From Bradyrhizobium arachidis (GTDB taxonomy: Bacteria; Pseudomonadota; Alphaproteobacteria; Rhizobiales; Xanthobacteraceae): a DNA stretch of 64,000 nt. The stretch's first letter is position 1; every line of letters begins with the position of its first letter. Both the position numbers and the translations under genes were made by a program. Positions 1-9,409 of the stretch are shown here, one piece after another. The DNA lies in assembly GCF_024758505.1 (NCBI RefSeq), contig NZ_CP077970.1:1612001-1676000 (forward strand). Direction: 5' to 3'. The notes beneath the pieces were generated by a model. That model was not told the DNA's origin. It worked only from the letters and a program-made list of their open reading frames with translations, and did no database searches.

Positions 1-752
1 TGTCCGCCTTCAGAGTGATCCGCTTCGCGTACCGGCGCCTGTCGATCATGGCAAGCGCAATCTCCCGTTCGTGCCAGTCGCTTGGCTCACCTCCCCCAAA
101 ACCGCTAAACCGTTGCGGTTCTCCATCAGAGCATGGCCCATATAGCTTAGCTTGGCTGGCTGACTTCTTGTAGAGCCGCGCCTCAGGATCGGTCGTGCTC
201 GCATGGGTCCCGTTCGATCGCTTCTCCTTGTGAAGCTGCGCTCGGTGTTGCGTCCCGGACCATCCTCGTCTTGTCGCTGCCATCATTCTTCTGGAAGCTC
301 TTGATCGAAGCCTAGGCTTCAATCGACGTACCATCCACCGAGAAGTGATCGCTCGATAGCAGACGCTTGACCGGCTGCGCCAAAAGCGCTTCAAGAACCT
401 GGCCGCAATCTCGCCTTCGAGCAGCCGGGCGGGGTTCTTCGAGAGGGTCAAATGGTCCCAAACCGCATCGTCCAGCCCAAGCCCAACGAACCAGCAAAAC
501 AGAAGATCGAACTCTATCCGTTCCATCAGATGCCGTTCCGAGCGAACCCCATAAAACGCCTGGAGGAGCATCCCGAAGCAACTTCTCCGGTGCGATCGAG
601 GGGCGACCGAAGTCCGTATAGAGCTTGCCGAACTCCCCAGTAAGGTCGCCCAGCGCCGCATTCACCAACCCGTAGCGGGTGGCCGACGCGAACTCGAGCT
701 CCAGGTCCAAATCACTGAAAAGCGAGCCGGACTGTTCGTCACTCCCCCGCAT
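1..752 (-). pseudogene. IS5-family transposase remnant
   Basis: The reverse strand encodes pieces of an IS5-type DDE transposase in several frames. The N-terminal part starts at 752 (MRGSDEQSGSLFS) and includes LTGEFGKLY, FGRPSIAPEKLLR and VKRLLSSDHFSVDGTSIEA. Further down, in other frames, are a stretch like THASTTDPEARLYKK, then MGHALMENRNGL, then MIDRRRYAKRI at the window edge. The normal protein runs through these motifs in one frame, so several small deletions and frameshifts have killed the gene. It continues past position 1, so the far end is not seen. Confidence 0.8.
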
Positions 753-759
753 CGCCCCC

Positions 760-1659
760 CAGCGAAATTCTCGTCCCAGAGAATCACGATGCGAAACGCT
801 CCGCTACCGACTTCTTCAACAGCCTGTTAGTTGGGCTCATCATGAGGACGTCGAGTGACGCGCCTAATTCCTCGATCGTGAGAGACTTGTTGATCGAGAA
901 GAGCCGCAGTGTTTCGAGCAGCTAGGCGTACACCGGCCGAGAGGGGATCCAGGGGTGAAGCGGCAGAATTCGCTGGCACAAGCGTTTGTCTGGATCAGGG
1001 GCAAAGCCTCGTGTGTGTCGTCCAATGCCTAAAACATTCTCGACCTGGAGCGCGACTCGCTTATCGAGGAGATCCTCCGCCATCCTCAATATGTCCCTGG
1101 TATGCTCTTCAGCCGTTAACCCTGCGGCCTTGCGGGCAGTTGATTGATTGACTAGGCCGGCGCGTAGCGGAACCGGCCGCAACAGCGGTTCGCCGGGTTA
1201 ATTTGTTCTCAGCGCGCGACGCGGTCGCGTTCTCGTTGGTGACCGTTCGCGGCCAGATGTTCTTGAGGGCGGCGGAAAGCCTCCGCCAGCTCGCAAACAC
1301 GACATAACTGCATGGTATTCCTGTGGCTTGTATATGAATTGGCGACGGACGCCGAACGGAACGCCATCTCGTCTCGTAAGCTGAGTATTGTAGTAAGATA
1401 GCAGTTCGACCGAAGAACAGTCACCCTTGAAGGATTGCTCAAACCGCCAACGACTCACCCCGTCGTGGATGAACGGGTTTTCGAAAAGCGTGCATACCTC
1501 CACTTAACCTCAATTATCTACGCAAACTGTCCTCTCTAACCGGAATGCATTCAACAATCAGCTCGCACCGAGCCTCGTATCCCGCCGAACGGGCGCAGTA
1601 TTTCAGCGGCCTGACGGTCCTCAAAGCAGGAATTCGGCTAAAGAATACACTATGATGCT
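760..1659. other. gene-poor stretch
   Basis: No gene can be supported here. An 86-codon reverse-strand frame at 922-1182 (with AEEHTRDILRMAEDLLDKRV) looks like a piece of a real coding sequence, but I cannot name the family and it has no good start. A second reverse frame at 1198-1503 looks like out-of-frame debris. The stretch is probably decayed island DNA. Confidence 0.4.
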
Positions 1660-2358
1660 GTGATGACATTGCAACACTCTCGCCCTCTGGGAATCTTGTG
1701 TCTCGAAAGAGGGGGCACGCCTTCCAAATCGAGGCCCGGTTCTATCCTGCACCCGACAACTTTCTCCTTCCCTGTCATATCCGATATTGTTGAGGGGGCT
1801 TGGGCCGATGTCGTGATCCGCGGCGATCCACCGCTTGAGTCCGCCTACGTCGCAGCTGCCCGGCGCTTGGTCGAGCAAGGTGCCGTCGCCATAAGCTCCA
1901 ACTGCGGCTTCTCTATGCGCTATCAGTCCTCCGTAGCAGCCGCGGTGAATGTTCCTGTGGCGCTCTCGAGCTTGCTTCTCTTGCCCACGTTGCTGCGCCA
2001 ACTGCCGGTGAGACGTAAACTCGTCATTCTAACCGCCGATTCATCGTGCTGTGATGAAGCTCTGCTTGGCATTGAAGACCCTGCCCAGCGTGCGAGGGTG
2101 GTGATTGGTGGTATTGAAGGCGGCAAACTGTGGCAGAATGAGATGGTGCGTCCTCCGCCATACACGGAAACCTCGGAAATTGAGGCGGATGTCGTCGCCT
2201 GCCTCGGGCGGCTTCAAGTTGCGCACGAGGGTGTTGCTGCTATTCTGTGTGAATGCACTGGCTTTCCGCCAGTTGCGTCGGCCATTCGTCGTATCACGAG
2301 GTTGCCGGTCTATGACGTCACGGACCTCTGCCGGATGACCATGGCCTCGGTTGCTTGA
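1660..2358 (+). CDS. aspartate/glutamate racemase-like protein
   Basis: A 232-aa protein of the Asp/Glu/hydantoin racemase superfamily. Members interconvert or cleave small amino acids or dicarboxylates with a pair of cysteines. The two candidate catalytic Cys are visible: one in AISSNCGFSM (about residue 87) and one in AILCECTGFPP (about residue 196). Length fits the family (about 220-240 aa). The start is GTG at 1660 or ATG at 1663. No signal peptide is seen, so it is cytosolic. It lies about 500 bp upstream of a binding protein and permease gene on the same strand, so it may act on the compound that system imports. Substrate unknown; maleate isomerase or hydantoin racemase are alternatives within the superfamily. 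Confidence 0.7.
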   Translation: MMTLQHSRPLGILCLERGGTPSKSRPGSILHPTTFSFPVISDIVEGAWADVVIRGDPPLESAYVAAARRLVEQGAVAISSNCGFSMRYQSSVAAAVNVPVALSSLLLLPTLLRQLPVRRKLVILTADSSCCDEALLGIEDPAQRARVVIGGIEGGKLWQNEMVRPPPYTETSEIEADVVACLGRLQVAHEGVAAILCECTGFPPVASAIRRITRLPVYDVTDLCRMTMASVA

Positions 2359-2867
2359 GGGCAGTTGTTACTCTACTCGAAGAGCGCCTATGATCGGTAA
2401 GCTGCGAAGCGGTTCTCTCGACGCGGATCGCGCAATAGGTCAAGCTCGCGAGCGAGTGCTCAGTTGAAGCTTGAGCTCTGCCGGATCGAATTTGTGCGAT
2501 GTGAACGACAGTGGGAGGCTGTGCCTCCCGCAGGCCGGCATCCGTGAATGGTGCAGCCGAACGCTTAAAGGTTTGCTCTTGCTTGCTTGTGCATCTTTCG
2601 GCGCAGGGTCCGGGCTCTAGTTTTTGCGGCACAGTGAGCCATGCGACCATGGCAAGTGCTGGTGCTCGTCAGCTTCGGCTCCAGCCGATATCGGCAGTCT
2701 TCTTTCTCCTGCGATGATCGCAACGACGTCCCTATAGCTATGTCGATTAACTGCGAGCGTGGTGCTAATTTTGCAGGAATCCAAAAGCAAAGCGATTCCA
2801 TGTGCCGATTTTTGCTTTTCAAGGCTTCTAGAATGTCATGGAGAAGCTTCTTTAGGAGGGGAGTACT
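2359..2867. other. intergenic region upstream of the binding protein gene
   Basis: No gene is supported. The small frames here have no recognisable domain. A strong ribosome binding site (AGGAGGGGAG) ends about 5 bases before the ATG at 2868, which fixes the start of the next gene. Confidence 0.5.
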
Positions 2868-3959
2868 ATGACCTTTACGCGGCGTGAGTTTATCGCAACA
2901 GCAACGGCGGGCGCGGTCACGTTAGGAATTCCCGGCCAGGCGCTGGCGGAATCATCGGGCGAACTGAGGGTGGTCGTAGGTGGAGGGGGGTTTGGCAAGG
3001 CCGTAGTGGAGGCGTATGTGAAGCCTTTCGAGGTTGAGACCGGGGTCAAGGTGACGCCGATCACTCAGGACGTCACCGGATCTCAGGTTGAGCTGATGGT
3101 GAAGTCAAATAGCGTTACGGTAGATGTGGTTGTGCGGAGCGCGGCCTCCGGCCTTATTCTGGCTCAGCAGGATCTTTTGGAGAAGGTCGACTATTCGATC
3201 TTCAAGCGCGATGAGCTAAACGCGATCGCTGATTATTGTAAGAACCCTTTCGGCTTCGGTAGCTGGATCTATTCTTACAATTTGGTTTATAACACCAAGG
3301 TCTTCCCAGCTGATAGACCTCGCCCGACCAATTGGGCTGAATTCTGGGATGTGAAGAAATATCCTGGCTCTCGGTCGCTGCAGACCGGTCAATACGGATA
3401 TGCGGGTCCGTGGGAAGAAGCTCTGTTGGCCGATGGCGTGGCTGTGGATGCGCTTTATCCAATCGACGTTGACCGCGTTTTCGCCAGCCTGGATAAAATC
3501 AAGCCTCATGTCGTCAAGTGGTGGACGAACGGATCCGAAAACGAGCAAATATTGCGCGACAGTGTAGCTGAAATAGCCATGTCTTACGATAGTCGGCCGC
3601 TCAATTTAATCAGTCAGGGTGCGCCAATCGAGATCAGTCGGAATCAGGCTAAGTTGACTTGGGACTTCTGGGTCATCCCAAAGGGTAGCCCCAATGTGAA
3701 AAATGCGCAAAAGTTCATCGAATTCACCAGTCGCGCGGATCGACAAGCAGCCTATGCCAAATTATACACCCAGGCTCCCTCGAACAGTAACGCCTATAAG
3801 CTACTGCCAGAAGATTTGGCCCGCAAACTAGCGTCCTATCCCGCCTACCAAACGACCAGTTTTGTGGCAGATCCAAAGTGGTATCTTGAGGCCGGCTCGG
3901 ATGGCACTACGAACTATAAGCGGCTTATTCAGCGCTGGAACGAGTGGATTCTTCGCTAA
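2868..3959 (+). CDS. periplasmic solute-binding protein, spermidine/putrescine type
   Basis: A 363-aa extracellular solute-binding protein (SBP_bac family, PotD-like). The N-terminus MTFTRREFIATATAGAV carries a twin-arginine motif (TRREFI) followed by a hydrophobic stretch and an AxA site near GQALA, so Tat export to the periplasm is likely. The mature part has typical elements: VVVGGGGFGKAVVEAYVKPFE near the N-terminus, NLVYNTKVF and NWAEFWDVKKYPGSR in the middle, and a C-terminal RWNEWILR. It delivers ligand to the membrane permease encoded at 4330. It is only distantly like the paralogous pair at 20617 and 25392. The ligand could be a polyamine, amino-acid derivative or quaternary amine; the sequence does not settle this. 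Confidence 0.88.
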   Translation: MTFTRREFIATATAGAVTLGIPGQALAESSGELRVVVGGGGFGKAVVEAYVKPFEVETGVKVTPITQDVTGSQVELMVKSNSVTVDVVVRSAASGLILAQQDLLEKVDYSIFKRDELNAIADYCKNPFGFGSWIYSYNLVYNTKVFPADRPRPTNWAEFWDVKKYPGSRSLQTGQYGYAGPWEEALLADGVAVDALYPIDVDRVFASLDKIKPHVVKWWTNGSENEQILRDSVAEIAMSYDSRPLNLISQGAPIEISRNQAKLTWDFWVIPKGSPNVKNAQKFIEFTSRADRQAAYAKLYTQAPSNSNAYKLLPEDLARKLASYPAYQTTSFVADPKWYLEAGSDGTTNYKRLIQRWNEWILR

Positions 3960-4329
3960 ATCCAACGAGTCTAAGCGACGGCAATCTGTCGCCTGATGGG
4001 TGGTTGCCGATTGCCATAGATGGCCGAACGACGCTTCCGCAGCGCGGTTAGGAGGCGTCATATTCTACTGATCTGACCGTTCTGGAGTGTCGAGAGTGAA
4101 CGGAAATATCGAACTATCCATCCCACTTTTAGGTGGATACCATCGCAAGAGATGTCCAACCCCGCGCAAATCGAGTCCAGTTTTTTTTACGAAAATGTAT
4201 GGGCAAGTACGCGTCAGCGATAGCCTGCTTGTTGGGCATGACTCGTCGAGACGACCGACATCGCGGTTGGATTGGTTGAAGCCCGGTATCCGCTTTGCGG
4301 CGGTATGAGGTAATTACAGAGCAAAGCGG
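3960..4329. other. intergenic region between binding protein and permease
   Basis: 370 bases without a supportable gene. A 73-codon frame at 4087-4308 has no recognisable feature. The permease gene at 4330 follows a weak AGAGCAAAGCGG leader. Confidence 0.5.
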
Positions 4330-6081
4330 ATGAACACATTTCAGAAGTTCTGGCGGATGCCCATCGGGCTCACCGTGCCTGCATTCGCCATTCTACTGGC
4401 GGTTTTCGGGATACCGATCGTCGGGCTCTTCCTCACCACTCTAAATGCGCCAGACTTCTCTGTCGCCAATTATCAGGCGTTTTTTGCCCAGCGGGCGAAC
4501 GTAATTGTTCTGCTCCAGACCATCGAGATTAGCGTCGTAGCCACAGCCATCTGTCTCATCATCGGCTATCCTATGGCTTATCTGATCGTGGCTGCCCCGA
4601 AACGCATACGCGTTGCGCTTATAGTGCTTGTTATTGTGCCGTATCTGACTAGCGGATTGGCGCGCACCTACGCATGGATATTGATCCTGGGCGGGCACGG
4701 CTTGATCAACAATCTGTTGGTCTACCTTGGACTGATTTCGAATCCGCTGTCGCTTATCTACAATCGTTCGGCAATCTATATCGGCATGGTGCATATTATG
4801 TTGCCGATGATGATCATTCCGCTCATCAGCGTCATGCAAGGGATCGACCAATCATTGGTGGCGGCAGCCCGCAGTATGGGAGCGGGGCCGTTTGCCGCCT
4901 TTTGGCGCGTGTTTTTCCCGCTGACCTTGCCGGGTGTGCGCAGCGGTTCGCTCCTTGTCTTTATCGTCTGTCTCGGCTTCTATATTACTCCTGCGGCATT
5001 GGGTGGGTTACGCGATGCCATGCTGTCGAGCTTCATTGCGTCGCAGGTCAGAAACTCCTTCGACTTGTCGTATATCGCCACAGCGGCCTTTATGCTTCTG
5101 GCGATCGCCGCGCTTGTGCTCTCGATGGTTGGTTTGGATTTTTCAGGCGAGCGTGGCCGGCGGAGCCGGCTCGCTGTGTTCGGCGCGGTGACAAGGCTTC
5201 TTAACAAGCTTTTTGCTCCGTATCGGGCGCAGCGCTGGATCGCCCAACTGTACAGGGCGGGGGGAGGCAGCCCCTGGTCGAAAATCGCAGGCACTGTGTT
5301 TGTCGCGCTCGTACTGTTTTACTTGTTGTTTCCCGAGTTCGTCGTCATTGTCATGTCATTCAGCGGCAAGCCATATTTGGAATTTCCGCCCTCTGAGCTC
5401 TCATTGCAATGGTACCGTTCCTTCTTTAGTGCTCAGCCCTGGACCAGTGCCGTTTGGACCAGTATTCAAATCGGACTTGCGGTAACTATCCTATCGACCA
5501 TCGTCGGCACGCTTGCAGCATACGGTCTTGCCCGGACTCTTCCCCGGTTGCGCGGTCTTTTGACGATGATAGTGCTGACGCCGATCACCTTTCCAGTTGT
5601 CGTCGTGGGCGTCGCGATCTATTTCGGATTGGTCAATTTCGGACTAGTCGGAACGAGGCTCGGTGTTGTCCTAGCACACACTGTTGGCTCATTGGCCTTT
5701 GTCGTAGTTATCGTCTCGGCGACTCTGGCTAATTTCGATTGGCGGCTCGAACAAGCGGCAAAGAGCATGCGGGCGGGCCCACTACAGACCTTCTTAAGGG
5801 TGACGCTACCGCTGGTCCGGCCAGGGATCATCGCTGGCGCAGTGTTCGCGTTCATTCATTCGTTCGACGAGATCGTGATCACATCATTCGTCGGCGGGTT
5901 CGCGATAGAGACGTTGCCAATGAAAATGTGGGAGAACATGAATAATACAATCGATCCGACGATCGCAGCAGCCGGGTCATTGCTGACTCTTCTGCCAGTG
6001 CTTTGGCTTATCGTTCTCTATGTCGCATGGTGGCGTCTCAGGTTGAGAGGGCAACCCGAGCGCTCGCTCCCAAACACATGA
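4330..6081 (+). CDS. ABC transporter permease, two MetI domains fused
   Basis: A 583-aa inner-membrane protein with two consecutive binding-protein-dependent permease domains, equivalent to a PotB-PotC pair in one chain. Each half has about six hydrophobic segments and an EAA-type coupling loop: AAARSMGAGPFAAFWRVFFP at about residue 178 and EQAAKSMRAGPLQTFLRVTLP at about 474. These contact the ATPase subunit. It would work with the binding protein at 2868. No ATPase gene follows. A reading frame starts in the overlapping ATGA at 6078 but stops after 49 codons, just before the IS66 nest. The ATPase at 15545 may have belonged to this system or may serve both transporters. Confidence 0.88.
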   Translation: MNTFQKFWRMPIGLTVPAFAILLAVFGIPIVGLFLTTLNAPDFSVANYQAFFAQRANVIVLLQTIEISVVATAICLIIGYPMAYLIVAAPKRIRVALIVLVIVPYLTSGLARTYAWILILGGHGLINNLLVYLGLISNPLSLIYNRSAIYIGMVHIMLPMMIIPLISVMQGIDQSLVAAARSMGAGPFAAFWRVFFPLTLPGVRSGSLLVFIVCLGFYITPAALGGLRDAMLSSFIASQVRNSFDLSYIATAAFMLLAIAALVLSMVGLDFSGERGRRSRLAVFGAVTRLLNKLFAPYRAQRWIAQLYRAGGGSPWSKIAGTVFVALVLFYLLFPEFVVIVMSFSGKPYLEFPPSELSLQWYRSFFSAQPWTSAVWTSIQIGLAVTILSTIVGTLAAYGLARTLPRLRGLLTMIVLTPITFPVVVVGVAIYFGLVNFGLVGTRLGVVLAHTVGSLAFVVVIVSATLANFDWRLEQAAKSMRAGPLQTFLRVTLPLVRPGIIAGAVFAFIHSFDEIVITSFVGGFAIETLPMKMWENMNNTIDPTIAAAGSLLTLLPVLWLIVLYVAWWRLRLRGQPERSLPNT

Positions 6082-6358
6082 GTGCATCTGAACTTATGGA
6101 ACCTCCAAGTCACAAATCGTCATCGACTCGGAGGCCTGAACGATCCAACGGCTCCAGAACCCCTGGTTGGGCCGAGGCGCAACAATCATTCGCCATTGTC
6201 CGCGTTTTCGCGAGTTCCCGCGGATAGTGTAGCCCTATGCCCTTCCGCTAACTGCCTATCCACGAGGCTCGTACGCGTCCGAGGCTCAACGGCAAGTGCC
6301 ATGGCGCGGTCCGGTACTACCGGTGCCGCGTAGGTCTGATCTCGACAGCAGCAAGAAC
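6082..6358. other. stretch between permease gene and IS66 nest
   Basis: No gene is supported. A 49-codon frame overlaps the permease stop (ATGA at 6078) and ends at 6227; it could be the remnant start of a co-transcribed gene, but its protein is not recognisable. A short perfect inverted repeat (CCGGTA, one base, TACCGG) lies at about 6311-6323. Confidence 0.35.
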
Positions 6359-6418
6359 GTACGCATCCGGTGTAGGATATCCCTCCATTGAGGGCCGCCT
6401 TGTTTGACGAACGCGATC

Positions 6419-6426
6419 GCTGCAGG
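6419..6426. repeat. 8-bp target duplication, left copy of element B
   Basis: GCTGCAGG here is repeated exactly at 9301-9308, on the other side of element B. Confidence 0.9.
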
Positions 6427-6509
6427 GTAAGCGGCGCTCTGACCCCACATTGTGGAGTTCGGGCTGATCGGCAAGATGCGAGCCAACACATACAGTTCGG
6501 TTCGCATAT

Positions 6510-6931
6510 ATGGTTGAGCATATAGTTGACGCTTCTGAGCCGCGGGGCCGGGTGGAGATCCAGGTCGGTGCGGGACATCGCCGGCGGTGGAGCAACGAGG
6601 TCAAGGGGCGGATCGTGGCGGAGTCGTATGCGCCGGGCGCGGTCGTGTCCGAGGTGGCGCGCCGGCACTGTATCTCGCCGCAACACCTGTTCGTTTGGCG
6701 CAAGGCGGCGCGCGCCGGCATGCTGAGCCTGCCGGCCGACGGGACGCCCCTGTTCGTTCCGGTGGTGACGGAGCGGCGCCCCGCAGGGACGGTCGCGGAA
6801 GCGGCAACACAGAGCTCGACAACGATCATCATCGAGATTGGCGGTGCGGTGGTTCACGCGGCGGCCGGGGTTAACCGGTTAACCCGACATGGCTGTGCGA
6901 TGTGCTGCGGGCCGTGAGGGCGGCAATATGA
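6510..6931 (+). pseudogene. tnpA: IS66 tnpA of element B, frameshifted near its 3' end
   Basis: IS66 accessory protein TnpA, a small helix-turn-helix protein (RRRWSNEVKGRIVAES, then GAVVSEVARRHCISPQHLFVWRK). The frame as it stands reads to 6917 with an aberrant tail. Removing 8 bases (GTTAACCG, 6870-6877) restores the family-typical ending TWLCDVLRAVRAAI and a stop at 6929-6931 that overlaps the tnpB start (ATGA). The insertion makes an 18-bp perfect palindrome at 6868-6885. About the last 17 residues are changed; the DNA-binding part is intact, so some function is possible. Confidence 0.85.
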
Positions 6932-7281
6932 TCGGGGCGCCGGCGGGCGTGAAGGTCATGGTTGCGACCCAGCCAGTTGACTTCCGCAAAGGTGCCGACG
7001 GTCTCGCCGCGCTGGTGCGCGAGCAACTCCGCCATGATCCATTCGCGGGAACGATTTTTGTCTTCCGTTCGAAGCGAGCGGACCGTTTGAAGATTTTGGC
7101 CTGGGACGGGTCCGGACTTGTGCTGCTGTGGAAGCGGCTGGAGCATAGCGCGTTCCGGTGGCCGCCGATCAGCGATGGCGTGATGCGGCTCTCCGCCTCA
7201 CAGCTCGCCGCGCTGATGGACGGCCTGGATTGGTCGCGTCTGCATGCCCACGACGTTGCGCCGCCGACCGCAACGTCGTGA
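6928..7281 (+). CDS. tnpB: IS66 TnpB of element B
   Basis: A 117-aa IS66 Orf2 protein (PF05717 type), needed with TnpA and TnpC for transposition. It shows the family sequence VMVATQPVDFRKGADGLAALV, FVFRSKRADRLKIL and LVLLWKRLE. The ATG at 6928 is chosen because it overlaps the expected tnpA stop as ATGA, the usual coupling in this family. A frame open further upstream is the shifted tail of tnpA. Confidence 0.92.
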   Translation: MIGAPAGVKVMVATQPVDFRKGADGLAALVREQLRHDPFAGTIFVFRSKRADRLKILAWDGSGLVLLWKRLEHSAFRWPPISDGVMRLSASQLAALMDGLDWSRLHAHDVAPPTATS

Positions 7282-7340
7282 GCCCTGCGGCGGATTGAAT
7301 CAAGTCGGCGGCGGTATTCTACAACGGCCCGCGAATCAGA

Positions 7341-8957
7341 TTGAGTGGGGGCGTGAGCGAGACCGCAGATCAGCTTCCGACCGATATCGATGCGTTGCGA
7401 GCGCTGGTTACGGCAGCGCGTGCGGAGCGCGACAGCGCGATCGCAAAATGCGACGCTGCGATCGCAGAGCGCGACGACGCGCTGTCGCAGATGGATCGCC
7501 TGCGGCACCTCTTGCGCCAGCTGCAACGCGCGCAGTTCGGCCGCAGCTCGGAGAAGCTCGATCCTGAGCAATTGCAGCTGGCGCTCGAGGACATCGAGCA
7601 AGCCATGGCCGGCGACGAGGCGGTCGAGGACAAGAAGGATCCTGCGAGCGCTCACAGGCGCGCCGACAAGCGTCGCACCAGTCGCGGCGCGCTTCCGGTC
7701 CATCTGCCGCACATCGATGTGACGATTGCCCCGGCAGATACTAACTGCCCGTGCTGCCGCGCGCCGATGCATGTGATCGGCGAGGAGGCATCGAAGCGGC
7801 TCGATGTCGTTCCGGCGCAGTTCCGCGTTATCGTCACGCATCGTCCAAAATATGCCTGCCGGGCCTGCACGGATGGCGTGGTTCAGGCACCGGCACCGGA
7901 GCGGCTGATCAAGGGCGGTCTGCCGACCGAGGCGATGGTCGCCCATGTGGTGGTCGCCAAATATGCCTGGCATCTGCCGCTCTATCGGCAGGCCCAGATG
8001 CTGTTGGCGCAGGGCATCGACATCAAGCGCGCGGTGCTTGCGTTCTGGGTGGGCTATGCGGCCGCGGAGCTTCATCCGCTGTGGCTGCGTCTGCGCGAGA
8101 TCATCTTGACCGCGGGCAAGATCGCGGTCGACGAGACCACGGCGCCGGTGCTCGATCCTGGCCGCGGCCGCACCAAGAAGGGCTTCTTCTGGGCGATCGC
8201 GCGCGACGATCGGCCGTGGGGCGGGACCGACCCGCCGGCGGTGGCCTACACCTATGCGCCCGGTCGTGGTGCCGTCCATGCGCTCAAGCTGCTCGACGGC
8301 TATCGCGGCATCGTGCAATGCGACGGCTATAGAGTCTACAAGACCATTGCCGAAACCGCGCCTGACGCGGCGATCACGCTGGCTTTCTGCTGGGCGCACC
8401 TGCGGCGGCGGTTCTTCGACGTTGTCCAGGCCGGTCCTGCCCCGATCGCCAGCGAGGCGCTCGAGCGTATCGCCGCTCTTTATGCCATCGAGAAGACGAT
8501 CAGGGGGCGCAGCGCCGATGAACGCCATGCCGTCCGCCAGGAACGCAGCAAGCCGCTCGTGCTGGCGCTCAAGGCCTGGTTCGAGCATCAACTCACCCGC
8601 GTCTCGGGCAAGGCGACGATCGCTGAGCATATCCGCTACGCCTTGAACCACTGGGACGGGCTCACGCGGTTCCTCGATGACGGCCGCATCGAGCTCGACT
8701 CGAATATAGTCGAGCGAAGCATTCGCCCTCTCGTCCTCAATCGTAAAAACGCATTGTTCGCGGGGCATGATCAGGGCGCGGAGAACTGGGCCTGTATCGC
8801 TTCGCTGATCGAGACCTGCAAGCTCTGCGGTGTCGAACCCCAGGCCTACCTGACCGACGTTCTCACCAAGCTTGTCAATCTCTGGCCAACCTCCCGCCTG
8901 GATGAACTCATGCCTTGGGCGTGGGTCAACGGGCACGCGACACACCTCGCCGTTTGA
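7341..8957 (+). CDS. tnpC: IS66 transposase TnpC of element B
   Basis: A full-length DDE transposase (538 aa from TTG 7341, or 534 aa from GTG 7353). It has an N-terminal coiled coil (RAERDSAIAKCDAAIAERDD), a zinc-binding CPCCRAPM motif at about residue 134, and candidate catalytic acids in AVDETTAPVL, QCDGYRVY and LDSNIVERSIRP. Nothing in it looks broken. It is probably the most intact transposase in the IS66 nest. It is followed immediately by a reversed tnpA fragment instead of a normal right end. Confidence 0.92.
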   Translation: MSGGVSETADQLPTDIDALRALVTAARAERDSAIAKCDAAIAERDDALSQMDRLRHLLRQLQRAQFGRSSEKLDPEQLQLALEDIEQAMAGDEAVEDKKDPASAHRRADKRRTSRGALPVHLPHIDVTIAPADTNCPCCRAPMHVIGEEASKRLDVVPAQFRVIVTHRPKYACRACTDGVVQAPAPERLIKGGLPTEAMVAHVVVAKYAWHLPLYRQAQMLLAQGIDIKRAVLAFWVGYAAAELHPLWLRLREIILTAGKIAVDETTAPVLDPGRGRTKKGFFWAIARDDRPWGGTDPPAVAYTYAPGRGAVHALKLLDGYRGIVQCDGYRVYKTIAETAPDAAITLAFCWAHLRRRFFDVVQAGPAPIASEALERIAALYAIEKTIRGRSADERHAVRQERSKPLVLALKAWFEHQLTRVSGKATIAEHIRYALNHWDGLTRFLDDGRIELDSNIVERSIRPLVLNRKNALFAGHDQGAENWACIASLIETCKLCGVEPQAYLTDVLTKLVNLWPTSRLDELMPWAWVNGHATHLAV

Positions 8958-9251
8958 CGAGCTCGGATCCTGGATCGCGGCCGTTCCGGAGAGCCTGGTC
9001 GCCACCGGCTCGGCGCCGTCCGGCAGCTTCAACAAACCGTCGCGGGCCGCCTTGCGCCAGGCCGAAAGTTGCTGCGGCAAGATCTCGTGCCGACGTGCGA
9101 CCTCCGACACCACCGCGCCCGGTGCAAAGGATTCCGCCACGATCAGTGCCTTGACATTGTCGCACCAACGACGGCGCCGGGCCTGAGCCCGTAGTGCGTC
9201 AACGACATCCGTAATCACGCTGCGATCCGCTCTCTTCGTGACTGAACGCAT
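8958..9251 (-). pseudogene. 5' part of a second IS66 tnpA, reversed, at the right end of element B
   Basis: The reverse strand from ATG 9251 encodes about 95 residues of a TnpA different from the one at 6510 (RRRRWCDNVKALIVAES, GAVVSEVARRHEILPQQLSAWRK). It ends where element B's tnpC stops. Upstream, 9252-9300 is that element's left terminus. The long reverse frame that continues into 6879 is only the antisense of tnpC. Confidence 0.85.
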
Positions 9252-9300
9252 ATTGCAGGCCAGCCCGACTACAACAAGGTGGCGGGAAATGACCGCTTAC

Positions 9301-9308
9301 GCTGCAGG
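9301..9308. repeat. 8-bp target duplication, right copy of element B
   Basis: GCTGCAGG, identical to 6419-6426. It places the boundary of element B at 9300. Confidence 0.9.
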
Positions 9309-9388
9309 TCCTAGGGGGAATCCTAGGAGAAGCGCTATGACGATTTCGAGGGCGAAGGTGATCATCGAGGAAGCGGGCGAAGTCGTCC
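9309..9388 (+). other. fragment of IS66 element A with a possible tnpA start
   Basis: Joined to 6359-6426, this continues the leader of element A. It holds a 7-bp inverted repeat (TCCTAGG and CCTAGGA, 9309-9328) and then ATG at 9337 with 17 codons (MTISRAKVIIEEAGEVV) before element C begins. The distance from the A terminus fits a tnpA start, but the peptide is too short to prove it. Confidence 0.45.
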
Positions 9389-9409
9389 GTAAGCGGCAAG
9401 CTGCGGCCG

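Larger units (their letters stand above)
6427..9300 (+). mobile_element. IS66-family element B with two left-type ends
   Basis: A 2874-bp unit bounded by GTAAGCGG in inverted orientation (6427 forward, 9300 reverse) and flanked by an exact 8-bp duplication, GCTGCAGG, at 6419-6426 and 9301-9308. IS66 elements make 8-bp duplications, so this whole unit inserted as one. It carries tnpA, tnpB and tnpC forward, then a reversed 5' piece of another IS66 element's tnpA with its own left terminus. The two ends are alike over about 55 bp, not just the short terminal repeat, so the right end is a left end of a related element. Confidence 0.85.

Noticed and set aside
6879..9251. 790-codon open frame on the reverse strand
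   Set aside because: It is the antisense of IS66 tnpB and tnpC; only its first 95 codons (reversed tnpA fragment) are real.
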